NCBI RefSeq assembly: GCF_902806455.1
Contig: NZ_CADCWQ010000001.1
Location: forward strand, 930,001 to 994,000
Length of the DNA: 64,000 nt
Origin: Virgibacillus doumboii
GTDB lineage: Bacteria; Bacillota; Bacilli; Bacillales; Amphibacillaceae
Direction of reading: 5' to 3'
Made by a program: the position numbers and the translations under genes. The notes beneath the pieces were generated by a model. The model was not told the origin of the DNA. It saw nothing but the letters and a program-made list of their open reading frames with translations, and did no database searches. Shown here in pieces: positions 50,519 through 59,896 of this stretch. How positions within the stretch are numbered: position 1 is the first letter of the stretch; every line of letters begins with the position of its first letter.

Positions 50519-51025
50519 ATGAAAAAATATGCATTTTGGCTGTTGCCGATTTTTTGGATGGGCGTCATCTATTATTCCTCGGCAACGCCGTATGAAGAAC
50601 AGGATATAAAGCCATTTTTGGGAAATACAATTGACTTGTCGTTTTTGACACCTTTTATGGACTGGGTTTCTTTTTCTTATCACAATTCGGAAGTCAGTGT
50701 TTCCGCTTTGGGAATAGAAGGATTTGTTGAATTTTTTGTCCGAAAGGGTGCGCATGTAGGTGTCTTCTTTGTCTTGATGTGCTTATTTTATATTGCGTTG
50801 AAACGGACAAGCAGTTTCGGGATCCGGAAATTATTAATCATATCTTTTTTCCTTACAGTTGCATATGCTGGAATAGATGAATTTCACCAGGGGTTTACTG
50901 CAAATCGTACGCCATATGCCGGTGACGTTGTTCTGGATGGAATTGGGGCAATACTTGCAGCGATATGCTTGCTGTTATTTAGCCGAAGAAGGACAAAAAA
51001 TAGAAATAATCATCGAATAGTATAA
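50519..51025 (+). CDS. VanZ-like family membrane protein
   Basis: 168 residues with an N-terminal membrane segment, then about three more. FVRKGAHVGVFFVLMCLFY and DEFHQGFTANRTPYAGDVVLD are the VanZ family patterns. VanZ of the vancomycin cluster raises teicoplanin resistance, but most members like this one have no known role. Start ATG 50519 follows TAGGTGAATGG. Confidence 0.88.
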   Translation: MKKYAFWLLPIFWMGVIYYSSATPYEEQDIKPFLGNTIDLSFLTPFMDWVSFSYHNSEVSVSALGIEGFVEFFVRKGAHVGVFFVLMCLFYIALKRTSSFGIRKLLIISFFLTVAYAGIDEFHQGFTANRTPYAGDVVLDGIGAILAAICLLLFSRRRTKNRNNHRIV

Positions 51026-51112
51026 AAGTTCTATTGAGTGACAAGATTCGACACCATTCTCTTTTTTTATGTGATATGATAGTTTTATATTTTCAAAAAG
51101 GCGGTATCAAAA

Positions 51113-51259
51113 ATGGTTGAACAAGAGCATTATAAAAATATGCTGAAAAAGATGATTGAAGATACAGAGAACGCAAAATTTGAGTCAACAGAGGAATTGG
51201 TTCAGGCTTTAATTCAGGAATTAAAGCATGGGAGCCCAATTGCAAACAATACAAATTAA
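51113..51259 (+). CDS. Small acidic protein, unknown
   Basis: 48 residues beginning MVEQEHYKNMLKKMIEDT and ending HGSPIANNTN, helical and charged. AAAAGGCGG precedes ATG 51113 and a promoter-like GATATGAT lies upstream. A short inverted repeat and T-rich stretch follow the stop. I do not recognise it; it is likely a real small Bacillaceae gene. Confidence 0.5.
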   Translation: MVEQEHYKNMLKKMIEDTENAKFESTEELVQALIQELKHGSPIANNTN

Positions 51260-51366
51260 TAAACCTTTCAAACTGCATTTCTATCAGGGAAGTGTAGTTT
51301 TTTCTTTCAAAAGTGGTCTTGTTATGCTACTTTTATAGGTAGTAAAAACAAAGGGCTGGTACAATT

Positions 51367-52533
51367 ATGAAAAAGTTATTATATATTAGAAATGTCACTA
51401 TTTACTCGGAATCAGAAGATGTAATTAATGGCTCTTTGCTGATAGCTGATAATACAATTAAAGCGATACATAATAATACGGAAGTACCTCCTCCATCCAA
51501 TGCGGAAGTTATTGATGGGCGGGGATTGAATCTCATCCCCGGTTTTATCGACGGACATATTCATGGAGCGGCTGGTGCTGATGTCATGGATGCGACAGAG
51601 GAAGCGCTGGATACGATGGCAGAAGTGTTGCCTGCTGAAGGAACGACAAGCTTTCTGGCTACAACAATCACACAGTCTCCGGAAAATATTGAAAATGCAC
51701 TTACGAATGTCGCGGACTATGAATCCAGACAGGGGCAGGCGGAAGTGCTGGGTGTTCATCTTGAGGGTCCGTTTATCGAAGAAAGTAAAAAAGGTGCCCA
51801 GCCGCTTGAATATATTACAAAACCGGATATTGAAAAGTTCCAGAAGTGGCAGGACTTCTCAGGTGGTAAGATTAAAACGATAACACTTGCACCAGAGCAT
51901 GATGTTGATGGCTCTTTTATAAACTATTTGTATGCATCCGGTGTCAATGTTTCAGCAGGACACACAGGTACAGGTTTCGAGGGCATGAAAAAAGCTGTTT
52001 CCCATGGAGTGCGTCAGGTAACACATATTTGTAATGCAATGTCAGGGATTCACCATCGTGATATTGGTGTTGTCGGCGCAGCGTTCCGGTTGGAGCAATT
52101 ACGGGCAGAATTGATTGCCGATGGGATTCATGTCGCACCGGAAATGCTCCAGCTCATTTATTTAAATGTGGGAAGTGAACGATTAATCCTGATTACCGAC
52201 GCCATGCGGGCAAAATGTTTACAGGCCGGTGATTATGAATTGGGTGGACAGCCTGTAAACGTATTGGAAGACCGTGCTGTTCTGGAAGACGGTACATTGG
52301 CCGGAAGTATTTTGAAAATGAACGAAGGAGCACGGCAAATGTTGCGATTAAAGGATGTCTCGATCAAAAATATTGTCAAAATGGCATCGGAAAATCCTGC
52401 AAAGCAATTGAACGTGTTTAACACAAAGGGCAGTATCAAAGAAGGTAAGGATGCAGATTTGCTGCTGGTTGATGATGATTTGAATATTAAATATACAATT
52501 TGTCGCGGTGTTATTGCGTACGAGGGGGTATGA
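51367..52533 (+). CDS. nagA: N-acetylglucosamine-6-phosphate deacetylase, NagA
   Basis: 388-residue amidohydrolase that removes acetate from GlcNAc-6-phosphate. Metal-binding motifs are PGFIDGHIHGAAGADVMDA, GVHLEGPFIE, NVSAGHTGTGFEG and VTHICNAMSG, and the catalytic Asp is in LITDAMRA. Its length is standard. The nagB start is 5 nt after the stop, so the two form the amino-sugar operon. No nagR/yvoA gene is in the window. Confidence 0.96.
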   Translation: MKKLLYIRNVTIYSESEDVINGSLLIADNTIKAIHNNTEVPPPSNAEVIDGRGLNLIPGFIDGHIHGAAGADVMDATEEALDTMAEVLPAEGTTSFLATTITQSPENIENALTNVADYESRQGQAEVLGVHLEGPFIEESKKGAQPLEYITKPDIEKFQKWQDFSGGKIKTITLAPEHDVDGSFINYLYASGVNVSAGHTGTGFEGMKKAVSHGVRQVTHICNAMSGIHHRDIGVVGAAFRLEQLRAELIADGIHVAPEMLQLIYLNVGSERLILITDAMRAKCLQAGDYELGGQPVNVLEDRAVLEDGTLAGSILKMNEGARQMLRLKDVSIKNIVKMASENPAKQLNVFNTKGSIKEGKDADLLLVDDDLNIKYTICRGVIAYEGV

Positions 52534-52538
52534 ATTGA

Positions 52539-53264
52539 ATGGAAATCATTAAGGTAAAAAATTATGATGCGATGAGTTTAAAAGCCTGTGAATTAATCTT
52601 AGCTGAAGTGAAAAATAACAGTAAACCGGTATTGGGCCTTGCAACCGGTTCAACTCCGGAGGGTCTGTATCAGCTGCTGATTGAAAGGTACAAAAGTGGA
52701 AATGTTTCTTTTGAGGAGACGACAACCTTCAATCTTGATGAATATGTTGGGCTGCCGGCTGCTGATTCGAACAGTTATTTTTACTACATGCATGAAAAAT
52801 TATTTAACCATATTGATCTGCCTGATACCCGTGCGTTTTTACCGCGCGGGAATGCGTCTGATTTGCAGAAAGAATGTCTGGATTACGAGAAAATAATCCG
52901 AGAGGCCGGAAATATCGACGTCCAGTTGCTGGGTCTCGGGCTGAACGGACATATCGGATTTAATGAACCAGGTACAAGTTTTGACAGCCGTACACATATT
53001 GTGGAATTGGATGAGAGCACCCGTCAGGCAAATTCACGTTTTTTTGCCTCGATGGATGAAGTGCCGACGCAAGCAATTACAATGGGCATCGCCACGATAA
53101 TGGAAAGTAAGAAAATTATCCTGCTTGTTTCCGGCGAGAAAAAAGCTGATGCTGTTTCCAGACTGGTGAACGGGGAAGTCTCCGAGGAATTCCCGGCATC
53201 TGTCCTGCAAAAGCATGAAAACGTCATAATGATTGCAGATGAAGAAGCACTGTCGAAACTTTGA
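52539..53264 (+). CDS. nagB: Glucosamine-6-phosphate deaminase, NagB
   Basis: 241-residue isomerase-deaminase converting GlcN-6-P to fructose-6-P and ammonia. Motifs are GLATGSTPEGLYQ, FNLDEYVGL, LLGLGLNGHIGFNEPG and the C-terminal VSGEKKADAV. It lacks the extra C-terminal allosteric segment of the E. coli enzyme, as in Bacillus. Start ATG 52539 is preceded by GGGGGTATG within nagA. Confidence 0.97.
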   Translation: MEIIKVKNYDAMSLKACELILAEVKNNSKPVLGLATGSTPEGLYQLLIERYKSGNVSFEETTTFNLDEYVGLPAADSNSYFYYMHEKLFNHIDLPDTRAFLPRGNASDLQKECLDYEKIIREAGNIDVQLLGLGLNGHIGFNEPGTSFDSRTHIVELDESTRQANSRFFASMDEVPTQAITMGIATIMESKKIILLVSGEKKADAVSRLVNGEVSEEFPASVLQKHENVIMIADEEALSKL

Positions 53265-53278
53265 GACAGTGCTTCTTC
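53241..53278 (+). terminator. Terminator-like stem overlapping the end of nagB
   Basis: GAAGAAGCACTGTC (coding) and GACAGTGCTTCTTC form a perfect 14-bp stem that includes the nagB stop. The U-run is poor, so it may act mainly as an mRNA 3' protecting hairpin. Confidence 0.6.
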
Positions 53279-53280
53279 TT

Positions 53281-53420
53281 ACATCAGCCCGAGAGCGCAA
53301 ACATCAGCTCGAGAGGCAAAACATCATCCCGAGAGCGCAAACATCATCCCGAGAGCGCAAACATCATCCCGAGAGCGCAAACATCAGCCCGAGAGGCGAA
53401 ACATCCGCCCGAAACTAAAC
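53281..53420. repeat. Seven tandem 20-nt repeats with ACATCAGCCCGAGAG core (cluster B2)
   Basis: Units start at 53281, 53301, 53321, 53341, 53361, 53381 and 53401, exactly 20 nt apart; three in the middle are identical. The last overlaps the 3' end of the yvyE gene. It fills the gap between two converging genes. A related cluster lies at 43410-43490. Confidence 0.92.
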
Positions 53421-54047
53421 ATCAATCTCCACATAAGCTGTTCCCTTTTCGGAAATCGTCACCTGATCACTGGTGAGATTGATAATCCAGTCGTGAAATT
53501 CCTGCTCCTGCCCGTCACGGACATATACGATATACTCCACGTTTTCCAAATAGTTAATTGTTTCCAGGACATGGTCGGAATTGCGCAGTGCATTTTCCAG
53601 TTTGCCGAGCAGCGGGTAGTCCACAACTACAGAAAATCCCTGCATTAATCGGCGTTCCACCACACCGGCAGCTTTTATTGCTTCTGTTGTCGTACTGCCA
53701 TATGCGCGAATCAGGCCCCCTGCACCAAGTTTAATGCCGCCGAAATATCTTGTGACAACGACTACTGTATCTTTCAAATCCTGTTTTTTCAGTACTTCCA
53801 ATATCGGCACACCGGCAGTTCCGCTTGGTTCACCGTCATCATTGGCCTTTTGGATCTGATTATTTTCACCTATCATGTATGCAGAGCAATTGTGTGTTGC
53901 ATCATGATGTTTTTTCTTAATTTGCTGGATGAAGGCTTGTGCGGCTTCTTCTGTTTCCACACGACATACATATCCGATAAATCGTGACTTTTGTATGATT
54001 AACTGCCCCACAGCTTCTTTTTTTACGGTATAATAGTTAGATAGCAT
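53415..54047 (-). CDS. yvyE: YvyE/YigZ (IMPACT) family protein
   Basis: 210-residue protein of the IMPACT/YigZ family. The first domain has KSRFIGYVCRVETEEAAQAF, HNCSAYMIG, DDGEPSGTAGVPILEVL and TRYFGGIKLGAGGLIRAYG; a DUF1949 ferredoxin-like C-terminal domain follows. The eukaryotic homolog regulates GCN2; the bacterial function is unclear. In B. subtilis yvyE also lies close to degSU, as here. Start ATG 54047. Confidence 0.93.
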   Translation of the reverse strand: MLSNYYTVKKEAVGQLIIQKSRFIGYVCRVETEEAAQAFIQQIKKKHHDATHNCSAYMIGENNQIQKANDDGEPSGTAGVPILEVLKKQDLKDTVVVVTRYFGGIKLGAGGLIRAYGSTTTEAIKAAGVVERRLMQGFSVVVDYPLLGKLENALRNSDHVLETINYLENVEYIVYVRDGQEQEFHDWIINLTSDQVTISEKGTAYVEIDV

Positions 54048-54132
54048 CTTGCATTTAACCTCCTAAGCGACCATTATAATACATAGGGGTACTATTTGTC
54101 CTACAGGTTTCAGGATAAAATTTCCTAAAAGT

Positions 54133-55338
54133 ATGCTGAAAGACCCTACAAAAAAATTAGATGACTTCGAACAATTATATCATAGGCTGGTGGGAAGAAT
54201 GGTGCAGAAATTGGAAGAGAAAGCACTGGATTATGTTATTGATGAAATGATCGATGTAGTGCAGAACAGCAAAGATGAAATTTTTAACATTAGTGAAGAA
54301 GCACGAAGCGAACATGAACAGCTTTTTAGAGACTTGGAAGAAACGAAGGAAAACGTAATCGAGCACATTAATGATGGGGATGCGCTGGAACAGAAAGTGC
54401 GATATTCCAGGCAGCGACTGTCTGAAGTAAGCAAGTATTTCGACCGCTATTCGGAAAGTGAAATCCGTGAAGTCTATGAAAATACACACGCTCTGCAAAC
54501 TAGACTGGCAATGCTGCAGCAGGAAGAAAAAGCACTAAGGGACAAGCGGGATGAATTGGAACGGCGTCTCTTGACATTGGACAGCACGATCGAGCGTGCT
54601 GAAAAATTGGCCAGTAAAATATCAGTTGTTCTCAATTATTTAAAGGATGATTTCAGACAAGTAAATGAAATGATTGAAGAGGCAAAAGAAAAACAGGAAT
54701 TCGGGCTGAAAATTATTGAAGCCCAGGAAGAAGAGCGCAGGAAAATATCACGGGAAATCCATGACGGTCCTGCCCAAATGCTTGCGAACATTCTGCTTCG
54801 GTCAGAGCTTGTCGATCGTACATTCCGTAATGGAACTGCGAATGATGCAATTAAAGAAATAAAAAATGTCCGTAAAATGATTCGTTCTTCTTTATATGAA
54901 GTTCGGCGCATCATTTATGATTTACGGCCGATGGCATTGGATGACCTTGGACTGGTACCCACAATTAAAAAGTATGTTGCCACTATCGCAGATTATAATG
55001 ACACCGAAATAGAATTTACATCAATCGGAGAACATAAGCGTTTAAATCAAAAATATGAAATTGCATTTTTTCGTCTGGTGCAGGAAGCATTGCAAAATGC
55101 TATTAAACACGCTGAATCTACTTTAATTAAAGTGAAACTGGAAATCAAAAAGAATAGCATTTCCATGGTAATCAGAGATAATGGTAAAGGGTTTGATCCA
55201 GCATTAAAACGTGATAAATCCTTTGGGTTAATTGGAATGCGGGAACGTGTCGAAATGCTGGAAGGAACATTGTCAATAGATTCAACCATCGGCATGGGTA
55301 CAACAATCCGCATAAATGTTCCATATGATCCCACGTAA
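54133..55338 (+). CDS. degS: Sensor histidine kinase DegS
   Basis: 401-residue cytoplasmic kinase partner of DegU, controlling exoenzymes, competence and motility. There is no membrane segment. The N-terminal sensor and a long coiled coil (residues ~100-190) precede the HisKA_3 domain with EEERRKISREIHDGPAQML (phosphorylated His). The HATPase domain has EALQNAIKHA, DNGKGFDP and GLIGMRERVEML. The ribosome site before ATG 54133 is weak, perhaps keeping expression low. degU follows after 134 nt. Confidence 0.97.
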   Translation: MLKDPTKKLDDFEQLYHRLVGRMVQKLEEKALDYVIDEMIDVVQNSKDEIFNISEEARSEHEQLFRDLEETKENVIEHINDGDALEQKVRYSRQRLSEVSKYFDRYSESEIREVYENTHALQTRLAMLQQEEKALRDKRDELERRLLTLDSTIERAEKLASKISVVLNYLKDDFRQVNEMIEEAKEKQEFGLKIIEAQEEERRKISREIHDGPAQMLANILLRSELVDRTFRNGTANDAIKEIKNVRKMIRSSLYEVRRIIYDLRPMALDDLGLVPTIKKYVATIADYNDTEIEFTSIGEHKRLNQKYEIAFFRLVQEALQNAIKHAESTLIKVKLEIKKNSISMVIRDNGKGFDPALKRDKSFGLIGMRERVEMLEGTLSIDSTIGMGTTIRINVPYDPT

Positions 55339-55472
55339 TATTTACCATTTTCTAAAAGTTCAGGTATACTGGAGAGAAACCGATATAAATAAAAAGTATT
55401 ATTAAACTATCAAAGAAATGTAATAGGGTAAATAAAAATAAATAGATTATTAATCTGGGAGGAACAAATTAA

Positions 55473-56168
55473 ATGAGTTCGAAACAAACGAAAATTGTTT
55501 TAATTGATGACCACAAGTTATTTCGTGAGGGTGTAAAGCGGATCTTGGAGTTTGAACCATCGTTTGAAGTTGTTGCAGAGGGCGATGATGGAATGGTAGC
55601 TTCAAAATTGGTTAAAGAACATAACCCTGAAGTTGTCTTGATGGATATTAACATGCCAACGATGAATGGGGTGCAGGCAACTTCTGATTTAGTCAGACAT
55701 TTTCCAAATACAAATGTTATTATCCTGTCGATTCATGATGATGAAAGCTATGTTACACATGCATTGAAAACCGGTGCGCAGGGTTATTTGCTGAAAGAGA
55801 TGGATTCTGACGCGTTAATTGACGCAATTAAAGTTGTCAGTGAAGGCGGTTCATACCTTCATCCAAAAGTGACACATAATCTGGTTCAGGAATACCGCCG
55901 TTTAGCTCGGGAAAACATGTCCGCTGTTGTAGCAGAAAATGGAATCAACTATCATAAGCCGCTTCACCTGCTAACACGCAGAGAATGTGAGGTATTGCAG
56001 CTGCTTGCCGATGGAAAGAGCAATCGTGCTGTCGCAGAAACGTTGTATATCAGTGAAAAGACGGTGAAAAACCATGTCAGTAATATTTTGCAGAAGATGA
56101 ATGTTAATGACCGAACCCAGGCAGTTGTTTCCGCAATACGAAAAGGCTGGGTGGAAGTATCATATTAA
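55473..56168 (+). CDS. degU: Response regulator DegU
   Basis: 231-residue NarL/FixJ-type regulator. The receiver domain has [15 protein letters not shown], phosphorylated Asp in VVLMDINMP, and the conserved Lys in LLKEMD. The C-terminal LuxR-type HTH is [19 protein letters not shown] followed by [13 protein letters not shown]. Start ATG 55473 follows GGGAGGAAC. It has its own terminator, so degSU is a closed unit. Confidence 0.98.
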   Translation: MSSKQTKIVLIDDHKLFREGVKRILEFEPSFEVVAEGDDGMVASKLVKEHNPEVVLMDINMPTMNGVQATSDLVRHFPNTNVIILSIHDDESYVTHALKTGAQGYLLKEMDSDALIDAIKVVSEGGSYLHPKVTHNLVQEYRRLARENMSAVVAENGINYHKPLHLLTRRECEVLQLLADGKSNRAVAETLYISEKTVKNHVSNILQKMNVNDRTQAVVSAIRKGWVEVSY

Positions 56169-56209
56169 AATGAAATATTTTGTTCCTTAAACAAATAACA
56201 GCTAATTAT

Positions 56210-56240
56210 ACTCTGTTGCCTCCGGGTGACAGAGTTTTTT
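56210..56240 (+). terminator. Intrinsic terminator of degSU
   Basis: ACTCTGTTGCC pairs with GGGTGACAGAGT, followed by T6. Confidence 0.85.
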
Positions 56241-56319
56241 CTTCTTTATGATGCATTTTTATTTTTCTTCATGTAAAATAAGAAAATAAGTACAAGTTTA
56301 GAAGAGGAGAAGGTGCACG

Positions 56320-57162
56320 ATGGAAGTTGCTATTATGACAGATAGTACGGCATATCTTTCTGAGGAACTGAAAAATCAGCACAATATTCATGTTGTTCCA
56401 TTAAGTGTTGTTTTTGGTGATACTGCTTATCGGGAAGCAATTGATATTACAACCGAAGAATTTTATCAAAAAGTAAAAGAATCCGAGAGCCTTCCAAAAA
56501 CATCACAGCCATCGATTGGTGATATTACAGAAAAATTTGAGGAACTTGCCAACGATTACGATGCTGTTATTTCGGTTCATTTATCAAGTGGTATAAGCGG
56601 CACATACCAGGCTGTTGTCAGTGCTGGCGAGATGGTTGAAGGAATTGACGTTTATCCGTTTGATTCGGAGCTTAGTGCTATGGCTCAGGGGTTTTATGTG
56701 CTTGAGGCTGCGGACATGGCCGAGTCAGGTAAAACACCTGAAGAGATCCTGAATCGTCTCGATGAAGTTAAACAAACGATCCGCGCATACTTTATGGTTG
56801 ATGATTTAAGCAATTTGCAGCGTGGCGGTCGGTTAAATGGTGCACAGGCTATAATCGGAAGCTTGCTGCAGGTTAAGCCAGTTCTTCATTTTGTTGATAA
56901 GAAAATTGTGCCGTTTGAAAAAATCCGCACAAGGAAAAAGGCAATAAATCGGATTGTAGGCATGCTTGGGGATGATGCAAAGCAAGGCAAAAACCTGAAA
57001 GTGGCTATCATCCATGCCAATAACGAGGATTCAGCAATCGAGTTAAAAAAAGAGATTGACTCCATGTATCCCAACATTGACAGCATCATCAGTTACTTTG
57101 GTCCTGTGATTGGTACGCATCTGGGTGAAGGTGCAATTGGTGTCTGCTGGTATAAGCAATAG
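56320..57162 (+). CDS. DegV family fatty-acid-binding protein
   Basis: 280-residue DegV/FakB-type protein (YviA position). IMTDSTAYLSEEL at the start, TSQPSIGD, the HLSSGISGTYQ binding loop and GAQAIIGSLLQVKPVL are typical. Such proteins carry a fatty acid to the kinase FakA. Start ATG 56320 follows GAGGAGAAGGTG. It lies between degU and comFA, as in B. subtilis. Confidence 0.95.
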   Translation: MEVAIMTDSTAYLSEELKNQHNIHVVPLSVVFGDTAYREAIDITTEEFYQKVKESESLPKTSQPSIGDITEKFEELANDYDAVISVHLSSGISGTYQAVVSAGEMVEGIDVYPFDSELSAMAQGFYVLEAADMAESGKTPEEILNRLDEVKQTIRAYFMVDDLSNLQRGGRLNGAQAIIGSLLQVKPVLHFVDKKIVPFEKIRTRKKAINRIVGMLGDDAKQGKNLKVAIIHANNEDSAIELKKEIDSMYPNIDSIISYFGPVIGTHLGEGAIGVCWYKQ

Positions 57163-57250
57163 CAATTATTTATTTATTTTTACGCTGTCAGTCATGCTTC
57201 GGCTGGCAGCTCCTACTTACCCAATTTCCCACAATAAGGAGAGTGTGGCC

Positions 57251-58651
57251 ATGCGCCCGATTGAACCCCAGGCAGCCCCGTTTCCTGAAAATGAATTTAT
57301 TCAACGTTATTCAGGGACACTTTTACTACGCAGGGAAATCCCCATTAATGACTCACCATTTGAACAACTTCTCAAACGCTCTTATTTTACTCCAACATTA
57401 TCCATCAAAAAGAATTTTTTTCACTATCAATGTCAGCGTTGCGGCAACCAAAAACGTTCCTTATTTGGAAATATCCCTTGTATCACATGTGGAAAAGAAC
57501 ATCTTTATTGCCGAAAGTGTATTGAAATGGGGCGTGTGATGGAATGCGAGCCGCTGTATGAGTGGACAGGTCCACAGTCGGAGTGGCCGGAACATGCAAA
57601 CCCCTGTACATGGGATGGTGAGCTGACAGCTGCCCAGCAACATGCTGCAGATCGTATTACACGGGCAATCCAACATAATGAGAAAGAACTCCTCTGTTGG
57701 GCAGTATGCGGAGCTGGGAAAACAGAGATGCTTTTCCCCGGGATCTCTGAGGCGCTTAAACGTGGAAAGCGTATCTGTATTGCTACACCGCGTGCAGATG
57801 TAGTACGCGAATTGCTGCCACGGCTTCGTGATGCTTTTTCAGGTGTTTATGTACAGGGGTTGTATGGCGGGAGTCGGGAAAATGATGGAACTGCCCAGCT
57901 CATTATTGCCACCACACATCAGCTGTTACGATTTAAAAATGCGTTTGATGCTGTAGTTATCGATGAGATTGACGCGTTTCCATACCATGCAGATAAGTCG
58001 CTGCCATTTGCATCCGAACGTTCGAAAAAAACAACCAGTACCACGATTTATTTGACCGCAACCCCTCGACAAAAACATCAAATTTTAATTGCCCGTAAGA
58101 AGCTCCCCCACGTTTTCGTACCCAGTCGTTTCCACGGACATCCATTGCCGGTGCCTGTTTTTAACATGTGTTATTCCTTGCAGAAAGATATGAAAAACTT
58201 TCTCCCGCCAAAGTCATTTATTAACTGGTTTGACAATCGTGATAATCCGGATCGTCAACTTCTCATATTTGTCCCAACCATCAATGCAGCGGAAAAATTA
58301 ACGAAAATCCTTCCTGCTGTATTACATGATGATAATGTAATTGCGGTTCATGCCGCTGATGCTGACCGGGAAGAAAAGGTAGAGCAATTCAGACAGAAGA
58401 AAACGAGAATTTTAGTGACAACAACCATTCTGGAACGTGGTGTTACCTTTCCATCTGTGGATGTGGCAGTGTTGGATTCGGGTCACTCTGTTTTTGATGA
58501 AGCGGCACTTGTACAAATTGCCGGCAGGGCTGGAAGGAGTCCAAAAGACCCGACCGGGGAGGTAGTGTTTTTTCACGATGGCAAAACAGAAGCAATGGCA
58601 GAGTCGGTGCAATCGATTGTTAAGATGAATAAACGGGGAGGTTTTCGATAG
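57251..58651 (+). CDS. comFA: Competence helicase ComFA
   Basis: 466-residue DEAD-type ATPase driving import of transforming DNA. It has a zinc-binding part (CQRCGNQ, CITCGKEHLYCRKC), Walker A WAVCGAGKTEM, motif II VIDEIDAF, motif III LTATPRQ and motif VI QIAGRAGRS. ATG 57251 with AAGGAGAGTG is the start; the open frame from 57110 overlaps degV and is discarded. comFC follows 1 nt after the stop. No comFB is present between them. Confidence 0.95.
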   Translation: MRPIEPQAAPFPENEFIQRYSGTLLLRREIPINDSPFEQLLKRSYFTPTLSIKKNFFHYQCQRCGNQKRSLFGNIPCITCGKEHLYCRKCIEMGRVMECEPLYEWTGPQSEWPEHANPCTWDGELTAAQQHAADRITRAIQHNEKELLCWAVCGAGKTEMLFPGISEALKRGKRICIATPRADVVRELLPRLRDAFSGVYVQGLYGGSRENDGTAQLIIATTHQLLRFKNAFDAVVIDEIDAFPYHADKSLPFASERSKKTTSTTIYLTATPRQKHQILIARKKLPHVFVPSRFHGHPLPVPVFNMCYSLQKDMKNFLPPKSFINWFDNRDNPDRQLLIFVPTINAAEKLTKILPAVLHDDNVIAVHAADADREEKVEQFRQKKTRILVTTTILERGVTFPSVDVAVLDSGHSVFDEAALVQIAGRAGRSPKDPTGEVVFFHDGKTEAMAESVQSIVKMNKRGGFR

Positions 58652-58652
58652 A

Positions 58653-59336
58653 ATGAACTGTCTTTGGTGTGATGGTGAAATAATCACCGAAATCAGCTGG
58701 GACAATTTTTTTACATTATCCAAACCAAAGAACCTTTGTGAGTCATGTGAAAATAAGTTAATTCAATTAAAAGGAAATCGGTGTAAAAAATGCAGCCGGA
58801 TAAGCGAAGAGGCCTTATGTTCAGACTGCAAATGGTGGGAGACGTATGGCGAACAGGATGATCCACTCGTTTTTAATTACTCTGTCTTTCAATATAACGA
58901 GCAGATGCAGGCGATGATTTCCAGGTGGAAGTACCGTGGGGATTATTGTCTCGGAAAGGCTTTTGAACTTTTTTACACAAATGCTTTTCAACAGAATTAC
59001 TCTTTTTTGGCGAAAAATGCAGTGGTTGTTCCGATTCCATTGAGTGATGAGCGATTGAAGGAACGTGGATTTAACCAGGCGCTGACACTGGCGGACTTTT
59101 TGCCATTGGAAACATGTGAAATTATCACACGCGTTCATGGCGAGAAACAATCGAAGAAAACCCGGAAAGAACGAATTATGGCTATCAACCCGTTTAAGAT
59201 GACGGAAACTATAAACAAACCAGCCATTCTTGCCGATGATATATATACAACAGGTGCTACATTACGGCATGCAGCTTCATTGTTAAAAGAGAATGGATGT
59301 CCAGCCGTTTATGCACTTACACTTGCTCGTGGATAA
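58653..59336 (+). CDS. comFC: Competence protein ComFC (phosphoribosyltransferase-like)
   Basis: 227-residue protein. An N-terminal zinc finger (CLWC, CESCENK, CKKCSR, CSDCKWW) precedes a PRTase domain with VVPIPLSDERLKERGFNQA and the PRPP loop ILADDIYTTGATL. It acts on incoming single-stranded DNA together with ComFA and ComEC. Start ATG 58653 follows CGGGGAGG. yvyF follows after 44 nt. Confidence 0.95.
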   Translation: MNCLWCDGEIITEISWDNFFTLSKPKNLCESCENKLIQLKGNRCKKCSRISEEALCSDCKWWETYGEQDDPLVFNYSVFQYNEQMQAMISRWKYRGDYCLGKAFELFYTNAFQQNYSFLAKNAVVVPIPLSDERLKERGFNQALTLADFLPLETCEIITRVHGEKQSKKTRKERIMAINPFKMTETINKPAILADDIYTTGATLRHAASLLKENGCPAVYALTLARG

Positions 59337-59380
59337 CAGATTTAGTGTGCTATAATGATAGAAAAATAGGGGGGAGAACA

Positions 59381-59794
59381 ATGGCCGAGCTTGCAAATTG
59401 TTCCCGCTGTAATGCGGTTTTTGTAAAAACTGTTCGTGATATTTGCCAATCTTGTTATAAAGAAGAGGAAAAAGCATTCCAAACCGTATATCGTTTTCTA
59501 AGTGTACGAGAGAATAGAGAAGCAACGATGCAGGAAATTGTCAAAGCAACGGGCATTGAGGAATACCTGATTATAAAGTTTATAAGAGAAAAACGCCTGT
59601 TGACATCAAAATTTCCGAAACTTGCCTACCCATGTGAAAGATGCGGGGTGGACATTGTTACTGGTAAGTATTGCAGTAACTGTACAGATGAACTGAAAAG
59701 GGATTTGGAAATTCATGAGCGGAATGAAAAAAGAGCCGAACAAAATAAAGACAGAAAAAATATTTATTACACGTTCGAAAAGCATAATAAATAA
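59381..59794 (+). CDS. yvyF: YvyF flagellar operon protein (TIGR03826 type)
   Basis: 137 residues with two zinc-ribbon pairs: CSRCNAVF...CQSCYKEEE and CERCGVDI...CSNCTDEL, and a winged-helix-like middle (MQEIVKATGIEEYLIIKFI). ATG 59381 with AGGGGGGAG is chosen; an open frame from 59297 lies in the comFC end. Fixed position between comFC and flgM in Bacillus. Role in flagellar control is suspected but not settled. Confidence 0.92.
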   Translation: MAELANCSRCNAVFVKTVRDICQSCYKEEEKAFQTVYRFLSVRENREATMQEIVKATGIEEYLIIKFIREKRLLTSKFPKLAYPCERCGVDIVTGKYCSNCTDELKRDLEIHERNEKRAEQNKDRKNIYYTFEKHNK

Positions 59795-59806
59795 TCGTAT
59801 ATACCT

Positions 59807-59833
59807 TTAATATAATTATTTTTGTGCCGATAT
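59807..59833 (+). promoter_or_regulatory. SigD-type promoter before flgM
   Basis: A -10 element GCCGATAT (59826-59833) agrees perfectly with the SigD consensus. The -35 position, 15 nt upstream, reads TTAA (consensus TAAA). It lies about 64 nt before flgM, where B. subtilis has a SigD promoter. Confidence 0.8.
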
Positions 59834-59896
59834 AAATAGTAATGAAAAAGAACGTTTAACAAGAATATTGGCGCAAGAGAGTCGAGGTGATTCTTT

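Noticed and set aside
51300..51366. NagR/DasR-type operator before nagA
   Set aside because: AGTGGTCTTGTTATGCTAC shows only a loose resemblance to the TGGTCTAGACCA-type site; too weak to list.
57110..57250. N-terminal extension of comFA into degV
   Set aside because: ATG 57251 has AAGGAGAGTG in front of it and gives the normal ComFA length.
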